Program-made: the position numbers and the translations under genes
Shown here: positions 39,683 to 49,579 of the stretch, piece by piece
How the letters are laid out: every line of letters starts with the position of its first letter
How positions within the stretch are numbered: position 1 is the first letter of the stretch
The notes under the pieces: generated by a model
Database searches by the model: none
The model's input: only the letters and a program-made list of their open reading frames with translations
Told to the model about the DNA's origin: nothing
NCBI GenBank assembly: GCA_031549115.1
Contig: JAVBQJ010000023.1
Span: forward strand, 4,055 to 68,054
Origin: JAVBQJ01 sp031549115
Lineage (GTDB): Bacteria; Verrucomicrobiota; Lentisphaeria; Victivallales; Victivallaceae
DNA: 64,000 nucleotides
Direction of reading: 5' to 3'

Positions 39683-42001
39683 TCAACGGGCAATCCGGGC
39701 GGCGTCGAATGCGCCGTCCAATCCGGCGATGGCGGGCAGCCACACCTCGCAGTAACAGCGGAAATCGAAGTGCGGCATCCCGGCGATCACATGATTGCAG
39801 CCGGAGACGCCGTCTTCGGTCTCCCACCGGATCAGCAGCAGATCCCGCGTCGCCGGATCGCCGGCGAAGCCGGGCAGCCGGACAATGGAACACGGCGCCG
39901 CCTCGAAGCGCGCCGCGATCAGCTCCTCATCCCGATTGACGCTGTGAACCGAAAAACGACCGCGGAAACTCCGGCAACTGTCGTTGACAATCACGACTTC
40001 GCGGCGCCAGTCGACCGCTTCGCCCACGGTCACCAGCAAATCCTGCTGGGAGCGCCGGACATAGTGAAACGCCAGCTTGCGGTTGAAGTAGTAGTCGACG
40101 ACGGCTTCGGAAAACTGCGGCCAGCAGTCGATCAGGTTCCAGCACAGAATGCCGGTGTATTTCGGCGTGGTGCGTTGCAATTCGATCAGGAATTTGAACG
40201 CCTCCGCCTGATAGATCTGGCTGGCCAGCGCGAACTCCTCCACGGTTTCGGGCTTGAAACCGAAAAAGAGCTCGACGTGCTTCCGCAGCAGTTGAGGCCG
40301 GAAATCATACAGGTGGCTGTCCTCGCCATACGGATTGCTGCCGTGGTAATTCCACTGCGGATTGTTTTCATCGGGCCACAGGTATTCGGGGTCGAGAAAG
40401 CGCTTCATCGACGAAACCGCAGGGCAGCCGGGAACGCCGATCTCGCTGACGAAACCGGCCCGGGTCAGACGGTAAAAGTCACTTTTGAAGTAATCCCGGC
40501 TCCCCCACAAATGCTGCTCCGGGGAATGCCGCTCCGGGTTGTCGGAATGGAGCGCCACACTGCCGGGGGTGATATACGGCGAACTCCGCAGGAACGGCCG
40601 CCCCGGATCGTGACGGCTGCAAAACTCCGGCAGTATCTTCCGGGTCAGGATGTTGTTGGCCGGATCGTCGAGCAGCATCCAGTACGCGCTGCAGTCGCAT
40701 TCGTTATCCCCCGCCCACAACGCGATCGACGGATGATGACGCAGACGCCGGATCACCGCGACCGCCTCGGAGCTCAACGCCTCGACAAAACCAAGATCAC
40801 GCGGATAAACGCCGCAGGCCATCATGAAATCCTGCCAGATCAGGATGCCGCGCCGGTCGCAGAAGTCGTAAAATTCATCGATTTCATAGACGCTTCCGCC
40901 CCACATCCGCACCATATTGCAGCCGAGCTCATCCAACAGCTTCAGTATCTCCGGCAGACGCTCTTTGTCGCGTGAATGCAGCGCGTCCGCCGGGACGTGA
41001 TTGGTGCCGTGAACGCGGATGGGAATGCCGTTGACCTTCAATTGGAAATCGGGTTCGTTTCCGGCGCCGATACACTCGTTGGCAACCAGCTCCACCAGCC
41101 GGAAACCGGTGGTGAATTCATGCCGCGCCAGCTCGCTGCCCTCCTCCAGGAGCGTGATTGTCACCTCATAGAGATTCGGGTCGCCGTAACCGCGCGGATA
41201 CCAGAGCCGGATCGCGGGGAGCACCATGAATACATGCCCCAACGGCGCCAGCACGGCTTCCTCGTGGCGCCAGACCGAATCGCCGCAACGTCCCTCCAAT
41301 ACCAGCCGCAGATTCCGGCATTCACGGCGGCCGTTTTCAATTTTGTACTGGTAAAGCAGCTCCACACTTCCCTCCGGCAGCAGCCGCAACAGCTGCAGCC
41401 GGTCTTCGGCAATCCGGCAGAGGGGTACTTCTTCCAGCCGGAGCGAACGGTAAATTCCGCCCAACGGCAAACGCGGCGCAATATCCCACCCCCAGCTGTG
41501 CGCCGGCTTGCGAAAACGCAACACCTGATAATTGAACGGCGTTCCGCCCAGAATCCCCCCCTCCATCGGATAATCGTGCAGCGCCGCCGAAGGCGATGCG
41601 ATTTCGATGGCGATATGGTTGACTCCCTGCCGCAGCAGCCGGGCGACCGGGAGACGATGCGGAATCAGCGCGTTGCCGATGCTCCCCGCATGTTCGCCAT
41701 TGATGCTGATTTCGGCCAGGCAGTCGACGCCGTCCAACACCAGATCGATTGCGCCGGGAAGCTCAGCACAGACGAATTCCCGTTCAAAGCGCCAGCGATA
41801 GTATTCGAACGGACGCACCTGTACGGCATTGCAGCCGTAGAACGGGTCGTCGATAATTCCGGCGGTTTGCAGATCGATTTCGATGTTGCCCGGCACCGTC
41901 GCGGCCATTTTGACCTCGCGCGTCGCAACCGCACCCGCTTCGGGCGTACCGGTCAAGCTCCATTCTCCGGCAAGGTCAAGTTTCCACAGATTCATATTCA
42001 T
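39683..42001 (-). CDS. glycoside hydrolase family 2, beta-mannosidase-like (cassette C)
   Basis: The protein has 772 residues from ATG 42001, which overlaps the GH78 stop by 4 bases (ATGA). A start at 41995 is also possible. It has a jelly-roll N-terminal domain, then an immunoglobulin-like domain, then a TIM barrel (about 320-620). The acid/base Glu434 is in WAGDNECDC and the nucleophile Glu520 in GFVSEIGVPG. Similar enzymes remove beta-mannosyl residues, although other beta-glycosides are possible. No signal peptide is present, so it is probably cytoplasmic. It is the last gene of the leftward cassette C. Confidence 0.9.
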   Translation of the reverse strand: MNMNLWKLDLAGEWSLTGTPEAGAVATREVKMAATVPGNIEIDLQTAGIIDDPFYGCNAVQVRPFEYYRWRFEREFVCAELPGAIDLVLDGVDCLAEISINGEHAGSIGNALIPHRLPVARLLRQGVNHIAIEIASPSAALHDYPMEGGILGGTPFNYQVLRFRKPAHSWGWDIAPRLPLGGIYRSLRLEEVPLCRIAEDRLQLLRLLPEGSVELLYQYKIENGRRECRNLRLVLEGRCGDSVWRHEEAVLAPLGHVFMVLPAIRLWYPRGYGDPNLYEVTITLLEEGSELARHEFTTGFRLVELVANECIGAGNEPDFQLKVNGIPIRVHGTNHVPADALHSRDKERLPEILKLLDELGCNMVRMWGGSVYEIDEFYDFCDRRGILIWQDFMMACGVYPRDLGFVEALSSEAVAVIRRLRHHPSIALWAGDNECDCSAYWMLLDDPANNILTRKILPEFCSRHDPGRPFLRSSPYITPGSVALHSDNPERHSPEQHLWGSRDYFKSDFYRLTRAGFVSEIGVPGCPAVSSMKRFLDPEYLWPDENNPQWNYHGSNPYGEDSHLYDFRPQLLRKHVELFFGFKPETVEEFALASQIYQAEAFKFLIELQRTTPKYTGILCWNLIDCWPQFSEAVVDYYFNRKLAFHYVRRSQQDLLVTVGEAVDWRREVVIVNDSCRSFRGRFSVHSVNRDEELIAARFEAAPCSIVRLPGFAGDPATRDLLLIRWETEDGVSGCNHVIAGMPHFDFRCYCEVWLPAIAGLDGAFDAARIAR

Positions 42002-44208
42002 ACCTTTTTGTAAAATCCATTCCATTCGACTTCCTGTTGTATTTCCACCGTAGTCCCATCCGGCAAAAACAACGTTCCTCTGCCGGCATCCGGCAATGTC
42101 ACCTTCAGGATTACGCTATCCTCATGCTTACTCCAACTGATACGAATTCCACGGTATTCTATCGACAAATTACACAATTTTTCAGGGAAAAGCGGCCTTA
42201 TGTGGAATCTTTTATTTCCCGGATCCTCCTCATCGAACCGGACTCCCCCCAAATAGCGAACGACAAAGGCGGCAAAGTCGCCGAACATGATATGGCATTG
42301 CGATTGACTGCCATCCCAATTTTCCCATAGTGAAGTGGCTCCCTGCAGCATCCAATTGGCCCAACCGGGTTCTTCCGGCTGCAAAAAGAACGCCATCGCG
42401 TCGTCGATGTAACCATGCTCCGCGAGCATGCGGGGAACCAATTTGGCTCCGATTACACCAAACCGGGCAGTATGTCCGGCCGCTCTTGCTTGTGTCACCA
42501 AAGCTTGAATCGTATTCTCCCGTTCCCTCTCCGGCACGATATCAAACGCAAGCGCCAAAGCCATCGCCGTCAATTCACCCGAGGCATAAATACCATTTCC
42601 CCGGTAAAATTCCTGATGAATGCGGGCCGCAATCCCGTTCGCGATTTTTTGATATTCGCCAGCGGCTTCACGGTCTCCATGCAACTGCGCTATTTTGCCG
42701 ATGACTTGCGCTTCCCGGCAGCAATAACAACTGGATGAAAAGCGGCATGGCAGCATGTTGTCCCAATCGGGGGGGCACCAGTCTCCCAACCCCACATCCA
42801 CCAGGCCGTCACAACGCAAAGACGAAATATAGTCAAAATGCGTTTGCAGGCGTCCGTAATGCTCCCGCAACAGCGAATCGTCCCCGGTAAAAAGAAAAAT
42901 CTGCCATGGAATTTCCCACAAAGCGGCATCCCATGCCGGTCCACCTCCCCAATTAAACCCCCATCCCCCGCTGGGACAAATCCCGGGCAATTGCCCCGAG
43001 GTACGTTGTACATCGCCGAGCATCCGGAGCCAGGTGCGATAGGCTTCCGCATTATCCGCCAGGGTAAGTCCGGTTTGAACCGCCAGAGCGGCATCGCCGG
43101 TCCAACCGTTTTTCTCCCGGTGCGGGCAATCCGTCGGCAACCCCACGTAATTGCTTTCATACGAGTTTCTCGTACAATGCCACAATTGCTCCAACAGGGG
43201 CTCCGAGCAGGAAAATTCACCCAGTCTGTTAAAGTCGGTTCTGACCCTCCGCGCCTCTATCGCGGAAATTTTCGCCTGCCCGACAATTTCGATTTCCACA
43301 TAGCGGAATCCATGATACGTAAATCGGGGTTCCCACTCTTCCGGTTCGCCGCCGCGCAGCGTATAGCGATCCGTCTGAAATTCACCGGCAAGAACACATT
43401 TCCCCAGGTGCGAGTTATTGATACCGGGCCCCGCGCCGCTCGGGAGTTCGCCATAACGGATAATCACCGTGGCGCCGCTTTCGCCCTGAACCCGTATCCG
43501 TGCCCAACCGGCCAGATTGCGCCCGAAATCATAAAGCCGGTGATACCGTGCTTCTCCCCGGCAAAGCACCGGAGCCAGCGTCTCGGTCACCCGGCATGGC
43601 GGCATGGTCTGCAATTCCAGTTTGCCTCCGGGACCCGGAACAATTTTTGCATTTTTCCACCGGGAATCATCGAATCCGGATTCGCACCAGCCGGGAAATT
43701 CCCGGCGGGCATCGTAGAATTCGCCGTTGCGCAATTGTTCAAAGACAATGGGCCCCTCTGTCGTCCAGCGCCAGGATTCATCACTGGCCAATATATTTTC
43801 GCCGTCGCACTCCAATTGAAATATGAATTTAGGCAAATCAACCCAGGAAGCCTTATCGAAATGCCAGACTTCCGCCGTTCGCAGATTGTACCAGCCGCTT
43901 CCCAATATCACGCCGAATACATTCTTGCCCGGTTTCAGTAATCGTGTCACATCATGGCGAACCCAATGCACCCGCGACTCGTAATGGGTGGGAACGGGGT
44001 CCAAAACCGCCGTCCCCACTTTTTCCCCATTCAGATACAATTCTCCGTAGCCCAATCCGGAAAATGATATGATACAGGACTGCGCGGGCTTCCGGTATTC
44101 GAATTCACGCCGGAAATAGGGAGCCGGCTGCGACACGCGCCAATCAAACGAGCAATTTTCGGTACCGATCCAGCGGCTGTCCCCATTCGCCCATCCAGAG
44201 ATAGTCAT
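41998..44208 (-). CDS. glycoside hydrolase family 78 alpha-L-rhamnosidase-like (cassette C)
   Basis: The protein has 736 residues. N-terminal beta-sandwich domains (1-330) precede an (alpha/alpha)6 barrel with the GH78 signature DCPHREKNGWTGD (360-372). A C-terminal beta-domain closes it. It should cleave terminal alpha-L-rhamnose. There is no signal peptide. The GC content is visibly lower than its neighbours (some stretches under 45%), which suggests a separate origin. It lies 20 bases after the secreted DUF6067-like gene and overlaps the GH2 start by 4 bases. Confidence 0.9.
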   Translation of the reverse strand: MTISGWANGDSRWIGTENCSFDWRVSQPAPYFRREFEYRKPAQSCIISFSGLGYGELYLNGEKVGTAVLDPVPTHYESRVHWVRHDVTRLLKPGKNVFGVILGSGWYNLRTAEVWHFDKASWVDLPKFIFQLECDGENILASDESWRWTTEGPIVFEQLRNGEFYDARREFPGWCESGFDDSRWKNAKIVPGPGGKLELQTMPPCRVTETLAPVLCRGEARYHRLYDFGRNLAGWARIRVQGESGATVIIRYGELPSGAGPGINNSHLGKCVLAGEFQTDRYTLRGGEPEEWEPRFTYHGFRYVEIEIVGQAKISAIEARRVRTDFNRLGEFSCSEPLLEQLWHCTRNSYESNYVGLPTDCPHREKNGWTGDAALAVQTGLTLADNAEAYRTWLRMLGDVQRTSGQLPGICPSGGWGFNWGGGPAWDAALWEIPWQIFLFTGDDSLLREHYGRLQTHFDYISSLRCDGLVDVGLGDWCPPDWDNMLPCRFSSSCYCCREAQVIGKIAQLHGDREAAGEYQKIANGIAARIHQEFYRGNGIYASGELTAMALALAFDIVPERERENTIQALVTQARAAGHTARFGVIGAKLVPRMLAEHGYIDDAMAFFLQPEEPGWANWMLQGATSLWENWDGSQSQCHIMFGDFAAFVVRYLGGVRFDEEDPGNKRFHIRPLFPEKLCNLSIEYRGIRISWSKHEDSVILKVTLPDAGRGTLFLPDGTTVEIQQEVEWNGFYKKV

Positions 44209-44228
44209 ACAATCCCTTCGTTGAAGTT

Positions 44229-47200
44229 CTATTTGGTTTTCAGCAGCCGGAAGTCACGGCCGGGCAATTCGAATCTGTTCGCCGCCGGTTTGCCATCCAA
44301 CGCATTGACCAACGCCAAATCCGCCGGCAGTTCCACGGCAACCGGTGTTGCCGCCACATTGTAAACCACGATCAGTTCGGCGTTGCCGCGCTTCCAGCTG
44401 GAAACCGCCGCACCCTCCGGATAACGCGACAACGGATTGCGCCAGTACGGAATCCATTCGGCATCGGGCCGGTCGACGCCAAAGGCGTCCAGCGCATCCC
44501 ACACCATCATGTTTCCGGCGATTTCACAGCCATTGACGGTGTAGACACTGTCGCCGTGCAGCAGCGTCAACCCGAGAATATCCGCCTGGGTGACATTGCC
44601 GTCGCGCATACCCGGATATTGGAGGTAAATCAACCCAGCGAAGTGCGAATGCGCCGCCCCGATCTGCCGGGTACAGGCGTATCCGGCCTGAAACAACTCC
44701 GGCGACAGCGTACTGTAATCGCGCGCGGTGGTCCACTCTTCGCCGAACACATTGACATCGATCCAGTTCATCGCCCACTCCAGCGGGCTGCCGTGTTCCA
44801 GCAACAGCCCGTCGGGGTTGTTGTCCTTGACCAGCTTCTGCATCCGCAAAAACTGCTCCCGAATCGCCAGGAACGGAATTTCCCCGTGGACTTCGCCGTT
44901 GTCATCGCGCCAGCCGCAACCGTGGAAACGGTTGGAGCACGGCCCGGTGGTGCTCATATCCATGTAGAAGCATTCGACCCCCTCCCCCAACCGTTCGACC
45001 ACGCCGGACAGATAATAATCCGGCCACGAACCGTTGGAGCAGACCGTGGTAGCCGGCGTTTCGATCGGATGGTTGACGATCGGGTAACGGCGGAAGTCGG
45101 CCAGAAAATCATTCGGCGGATTCGGCGTCAGAGTGGTGATCAATGAATCGTACCACAGACACGGCATGCCGCCGATGCTGGCTTCGATGCCGCGGACATG
45201 GTTGCGGATTGCGTTGACGTTGCTTTGACGCGGACGCGGATTGCCGCTCTGGCAATCGGGGATGATCCAGCACGGCAGCTGCATGCTGGTGAAGTAGCCG
45301 CGCGGAATTTCCGGCGTTTTTTCCGGGCGCAGGAAACGGCCGGGGTATTGATTCAAATGGCTGGAGTGAACCCGGTTCGGGATGGTGTAATCCTCCAGCC
45401 AGTTGTTTTCGCCGGTATAGAATTGCCCGACCTTGCGCAAGCGGGCGCGATCGCCGATTTCACGCGCCGGAGTGAAAACAAAGCCGAACTGATAGTCCAA
45501 TGCTTTGTCCAGCGCAACCGGCGTATCGACCAGGTTGAAGGTGAGTTCGAAGATATCGCCGTTTTCTTCCGCTTTGCTGTAGGCGTCGCGGATTTTCATG
45601 TTGCGCATCGACGGCAATACGAACTCCAGGCCGCGATCTTCGCCGCCGATCCAATACAACGAGTTCCAGCGGTTGCCGAAAATCCAGCCCTTTCCGGAAA
45701 TATCCATGATAAACGGCAGCGACGGCTCCGGAATCGGCCGGTCGGTACGCGCTCCGGCAATCAACGCGTGCACACTGCCGCTGCCGCCCGCCCGGACGCT
45801 GCCGGTGGCGCGCATATAGCGGAGTTTTTCCGCCGCCAGCGGACACGCGACGGCCAGGCGCCGCAGCTCGACGCCGGGCTTCAACGGCGACAAGGTGATC
45901 TCATACCATGCCAGCGCGTCGAATTCAATGCGGATTTCGGCGGCGAGCTCGACTTCGTCCGAGGCGCCGCGCCACCGCATGGTCACGCCGCGCTCGTCGC
46001 GTCCGGTGATTTTCAACGCTTCCAGCGGCTGCAATTCCTGCATACCGTCGGCGGTTTCAATCACGAAACGCCACGCTCCGGCGGAGAAGTCCTCGCCGAA
46101 CATCGCCACCGACTCCGGCAGCGGATTATCCTCGAAGGTCAGTTTGTGCTTGAATACCTCCACTTCAACGCATCCATTGTCCGCCACCGCACGCATCGGC
46201 CGCCACGGACCAAACGGCGCGGTAACTTCCCCATAATGTGCCGTCATCCATCCCGGCGTTTCCAATTGCGTGACCGGCGTTTCGATGCGGTACAACTCGG
46301 AGCCTTGCGCATCGAGCAACCGGGCAATGCCCTTCCCGGTCGCGCCGGGAACCAGATGTTGCAACGGCAGGCGCTCCTCGAACCATGCCTCCGTCACCGG
46401 AATGCTCTTCCGTTCGATCACGACGCCGTCGGCATCGAGCAATTCGAACTGAATCGAAGCCTTTTCCGGTAGCTTATCCAGCGTAATTTCTCCGAGCCAG
46501 ACCAATTCCTCACGGCTGTAAACCGGCTGGACGTCGGCGAAAAACGGCTGACGCAATTCGGCGCACGCCTGAATACGCGCCACCACACCATCGGCGTCGG
46601 TGACCGTATAGCTCCACATCGCCGGATGGGCGCCTTTCACCTCCAGCTTTTTGTGCCAATCCAGCCGGTCGCCGGGAACTTTGACGGTTTCATCGACGAA
46701 GGTGGAGGAATAATCGCCGCGGTCCCACACCCGGGCGCTGAAATCAAAGCCCTTTCCGGTATATTCGCCGGTAAACGCCCCCTGCCCGCGCTCGTAGTTG
46801 TCGATCGCGCCGTCGCACCGGAACACCGGTTTGCCGGGCATGAATTCCAGCGTGCCGAAGGTATTCGGATCCGGCAGATGCCACTCGTGGGTGACCCCGG
46901 CCCACGAACTCATCCGGGTGCCGACGCTGGTGGTGCGGCTGTTGCCGTGGAAGCGCACCATCTGTGCCGGCAATTCCACCTTTTCCTTTGGCGCCGTCAT
47001 ATCCAGCGCCGTCCACGGAATCGCCATTTCCGCCTCCCAGACCGATCCTTCGAAAAAGCGGTCGGGGATGATGCGCGCCCGGTATTGCCATTCGGGGTTC
47101 CACTCGTCGCGCGGCCGGTTGTCCCATAAGTGATAACGCCACTCGGACTTGCCGCCCGCGCGCTCGATCATGAAACTGTACCAGTAGTGCTCCACCGGGC

Positions 47201-47564
47201 CCACCAAAGTGATTTGCAAACTGTCCACGCCGCGCATATTGGCATCGTCGTCGGCCACCCGCTCGATATTCGGATCGAAGTCCATCCGGCTGCGCAACGC
47301 GATATAAAGATTATCCGCATCGTACTTCATGCGCAGCGACAGCGCTTCGTCCGCTGGAATGCAGCGGTCGTCGATCAGGATGAACCCCGGCAGCACCGCC
47401 GCGTCGGCCCATTCGGCATCGTCGATCACCCCGTCGATGACCGGCTTGACGGCGGAATCGGAGATCCGCTGCTTCACGAATTCATTGCCGGCGCCGGCGG
47501 CGGCAAACGCCCCCAGGCAGATGCCGGCAAACAAAAGCATATAACGATTCATAACATGATCCAT
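44229..47564 (-). CDS. secreted CBM9/DUF6067-like glycoside hydrolase candidate, 1111 residues (cassette C)
   Basis: A signal peptide (MNRYMLLFAGICLGAFAAAG) is followed by a CBM9-like domain (about 35-240; DGVIDDAEWADAAVLPGF, WEAEMAIPWTAL). A long beta-rich middle follows. The C-terminal half (700-1050) looks like a TIM barrel, with ECFYMDMSTTGPCSNRFHGC, EHGSPLEWAMNWIDV and LLHGDSVYTVNG. It fits the DUF6067 glycosidase-like group. Function is not established, but the gene is the only secreted enzyme in the cassette and may make the first cut on the polymer. It follows the pseudopilin by 29 bases. Start 47564 or 47552. Confidence 0.75.
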   Translation of the reverse strand: MDHVMNRYMLLFAGICLGAFAAAGAGNEFVKQRISDSAVKPVIDGVIDDAEWADAAVLPGFILIDDRCIPADEALSLRMKYDADNLYIALRSRMDFDPNIERVADDDANMRGVDSLQITLVGPVEHYWYSFMIERAGGKSEWRYHLWDNRPRDEWNPEWQYRARIIPDRFFEGSVWEAEMAIPWTALDMTAPKEKVELPAQMVRFHGNSRTTSVGTRMSSWAGVTHEWHLPDPNTFGTLEFMPGKPVFRCDGAIDNYERGQGAFTGEYTGKGFDFSARVWDRGDYSSTFVDETVKVPGDRLDWHKKLEVKGAHPAMWSYTVTDADGVVARIQACAELRQPFFADVQPVYSREELVWLGEITLDKLPEKASIQFELLDADGVVIERKSIPVTEAWFEERLPLQHLVPGATGKGIARLLDAQGSELYRIETPVTQLETPGWMTAHYGEVTAPFGPWRPMRAVADNGCVEVEVFKHKLTFEDNPLPESVAMFGEDFSAGAWRFVIETADGMQELQPLEALKITGRDERGVTMRWRGASDEVELAAEIRIEFDALAWYEITLSPLKPGVELRRLAVACPLAAEKLRYMRATGSVRAGGSGSVHALIAGARTDRPIPEPSLPFIMDISGKGWIFGNRWNSLYWIGGEDRGLEFVLPSMRNMKIRDAYSKAEENGDIFELTFNLVDTPVALDKALDYQFGFVFTPAREIGDRARLRKVGQFYTGENNWLEDYTIPNRVHSSHLNQYPGRFLRPEKTPEIPRGYFTSMQLPCWIIPDCQSGNPRPRQSNVNAIRNHVRGIEASIGGMPCLWYDSLITTLTPNPPNDFLADFRRYPIVNHPIETPATTVCSNGSWPDYYLSGVVERLGEGVECFYMDMSTTGPCSNRFHGCGWRDDNGEVHGEIPFLAIREQFLRMQKLVKDNNPDGLLLEHGSPLEWAMNWIDVNVFGEEWTTARDYSTLSPELFQAGYACTRQIGAAHSHFAGLIYLQYPGMRDGNVTQADILGLTLLHGDSVYTVNGCEIAGNMMVWDALDAFGVDRPDAEWIPYWRNPLSRYPEGAAVSSWKRGNAELIVVYNVAATPVAVELPADLALVNALDGKPAANRFELPGRDFRLLKTK

Positions 47565-47593
47565 TTTCGTTCACACCTGTTTCGCCGCACAGC

Positions 47594-48310
47594 TCACCAG
47601 CCGCCGCCGTTCATGGTGACATCTTCGGTGATGGAGGTGACCCAGAATCCCGCCGCCGAACTCTGGTCGAGCGCCGCCGCGACATCGTCGGCCACTTCCC
47701 GCGCATTGCGGGCGGCGACGTGCCCATCCACATAACCGCAATTGGCCCGCCGGTTGTGGCGGCAATGAACGAAAGCATACGGATCGGCGCTGTCGGGCAG
47801 CCGATCCACCGCGTTAGCCTGCTTCAAAACCGCCCAATCATAATTGCCGTACCATCCGATGCTGTCGCCCAACAGAATGGTCGACGATGAATTTTTCACC
47901 CCGTACAGGTTGTAATAATGCTTGTATTCCCCCTCCTTGTACGCGTCCGGCCACATCCGGTTATAGAAAATCCCGAACGTACTGTAAACGGCCAAATCCC
48001 CCTCGGCCGCTTCCCAGGCGGAACATTGCATGGAAGCCGCGGTTTTCACATAGTCCAATTCAGACAATGCTCTGCTCCAGCAGTTAAAAGGCTGCCACGT
48101 GCACATCTTGCCATCGTAATCGTTGGCATAAAACGTACACCCCAGGACAGACTGCTTGAGATTCGAAACACACTTTGCCCCCTGCGCCGCCTTCCGCGCC
48201 TTGGCCAACGCCGGCAGCAGCATGCTGGCGAGAATCGCGATAATCGCAATCACAACCAACAACTCTATCAATGTAAAATTCTTTTTCCCGTCCATTCTCT
48301 TTGTCTCCAT
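47594..48310 (-). CDS. type II secretion-like pseudopilin, H-X9-DG family (cassette C)
   Basis: The protein has 238 residues beginning METKRMDGKKN before the helix FTLIELLVVIAIIAILASM. The C-terminal motif HNRRANCGYVDGHV fits H-x9-DG. Residue -1 before Phe is Asn, not Gly. It is 28 bases after the LacI regulator stop, the same gap as in cassette A. It differs from its relatives through the middle but keeps an identical N-terminal helix. Confidence 0.9.
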   Translation of the reverse strand: METKRMDGKKNFTLIELLVVIAIIAILASMLLPALAKARKAAQGAKCVSNLKQSVLGCTFYANDYDGKMCTWQPFNCWSRALSELDYVKTAASMQCSAWEAAEGDLAVYSTFGIFYNRMWPDAYKEGEYKHYYNLYGVKNSSSTILLGDSIGWYGNYDWAVLKQANAVDRLPDSADPYAFVHCRHNRRANCGYVDGHVAARNAREVADDVAAALDQSSAAGFWVTSITEDVTMNGGGW

Positions 48311-48338
48311 CGTGTTTTTTTGAGGTTATGCGGGTAAA

Positions 48339-49319
48339 TCAGGCCGGCGTGTGTACCGACCCGCGTTCAATCAGCGAACAGGGGAGCATCTGATGCAGCA
48401 GCCGGCCGGGAAGCGGCGGACGCTCCGAAAGCAACTGGATCAGCTCGACCACGGCATCGGCCAGTTGGACCGTATCCTGCCGCACCGCGGTAATGCCGGG
48501 CGGCATCCATTGCATCATCCCGGGAACTTCGGCGGTGATCAGCGAAATATCTTCTCCGATGCGATAGCCGAACTGGCACAGAAAATAATAAAGCTGCAGC
48601 GCCCAGTCTTCATGCAGGCAAACCAGCGCGGTGGGATTCCGCTCCACCAGCAGCGTACGCAAAAGATCCGGATCGATCAAGTGTTCCCGGTTATGAATGC
48701 TCAGATGGCGGTCGTCGTACGGCAATCCGGCCTCCGCCAACGCCTGCCGGTAACCGCGCACGCGTTCGGAGGTCCCCCAGGTGATGCAGGGCGGCTCCAC
48801 ATAGACGATCTTCTTGTGCCCCCGCGCCAGCAGGTGACGCATGGCGGTCAATACCGCTCCGGCGTGGTCGGTGCAAGCGCTGTGGAGCCCCTCGGCCTGG
48901 CAATTGACGCCGATGATCGGAAAGTCGAAGCGCGAAAGCGTCCGGCCGATCTTGTGGTCGCCGCCCCATTCGAGCAGCACGCCCGCCACCATGAATTTGG
49001 CTTGCAGCAGCGAAAGATCTTCGGCATCGACGATGCGCGGCGTCAATCCGGCCCGGGAAATCTCCCGGAACAGCGACGCGGAGATCATGCTGGCAAACCA
49101 GGAGGGAGGCGCCAGTTCCTGCCGGCGCGGCACGATGATCGCGACGATCTCCCGGCGCGCGGTCTGCTGCGGCGTGTAGTTGAGCTCCTCGGCGGCACGC
49201 AGGATCAACTCCCGGGTTTCCCGGCGGACGTTGTTCTTGCCGTTGAAAACCCGCGAAACCGTGCTGGGAGAAACCCGGCAATGCTCGGCCAATGCGATGA
49301 TGTTGGTATTGTTTGCCAT
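48339..49319 (-). CDS. LacI-family transcriptional regulator (cassette C)
   Basis: The protein has 326 residues. It has an N-terminal LacI helix-turn-helix (IIALAEHCRVSPSTVSRVFN) with hinge (NYTPQQTAR), then the PBP1-like effector domain (55-320; MRHLLARGHKKIVYV is typical). It heads cassette C: pseudopilin, secreted enzyme, GH78 and GH2. Two copies of an ATGAAA-N3-TTTCAT type site lie in its promoter region, so autoregulation is likely. The effector is probably a sugar from the cassette's substrate. Confidence 0.93.
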   Translation of the reverse strand: MANNTNIIALAEHCRVSPSTVSRVFNGKNNVRRETRELILRAAEELNYTPQQTARREIVAIIVPRRQELAPPSWFASMISASLFREISRAGLTPRIVDAEDLSLLQAKFMVAGVLLEWGGDHKIGRTLSRFDFPIIGVNCQAEGLHSACTDHAGAVLTAMRHLLARGHKKIVYVEPPCITWGTSERVRGYRQALAEAGLPYDDRHLSIHNREHLIDPDLLRTLLVERNPTALVCLHEDWALQLYYFLCQFGYRIGEDISLITAEVPGMMQWMPPGITAVRQDTVQLADAVVELIQLLSERPPLPGRLLHQMLPCSLIERGSVHTPA

Positions 49320-49345
49320 GGTACCGGAATGCTCTTATATTATTT

Positions 49346-49392
49346 ATGAAACTCTTTTATTAAATTATAGCCCATGACTTCCAAAAAATCAA
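49346..49392 (-). promoter_or_regulatory. lacI-type regulator promoter with operator
   Basis: On the minus strand TTGATT (49392-49387), 17-base spacer and TATAAT (49369-49364). A near-perfect inverted repeat ATGAAA-CTC-TTTTAT (49346-49360) covers the probable transcription start. Confidence 0.65.
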
Positions 49393-49465
49393 GATACCGT
49401 CTCAACAAATCTTCATTTCATCTTGATTTAAGCTCAAAAATCATGCCGATTCATCCCGATTTTTT

Positions 49466-49492
49466 ATGAAACATTTTCATGAAAATATTTTC
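49466..49492. promoter_or_regulatory. paired palindromes, second operator candidate
   Basis: ATGAAA-CAT-TTTCAT (49466-49480) is the perfect version of the site at 49346-49360, 120 bases away. It is followed directly by the 12-bp palindrome GAAAATATTTTC (49481-49492). The 120-base distance could allow repressor looping. Confidence 0.5.
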
Positions 49493-49521
49493 ACCTTTGC
49501 CATTTTTCGCATCAAAAACCC

Positions 49522-49556
49522 AAAAAAGCCGCCGTCTCTGCAATGGAGACGGCGGC
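49522..49556 (-). terminator. intrinsic terminator of cassette D
   Basis: An 11-bp stem (49528-49538 with 49546-49556) with a 7-base loop, followed on the minus strand by TTTTTT (49527-49522). It ends the DUF4838 pair. Confidence 0.9.
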
Positions 49557-49579
49557 GAAATGCCGGAAATGGAAGAAAT

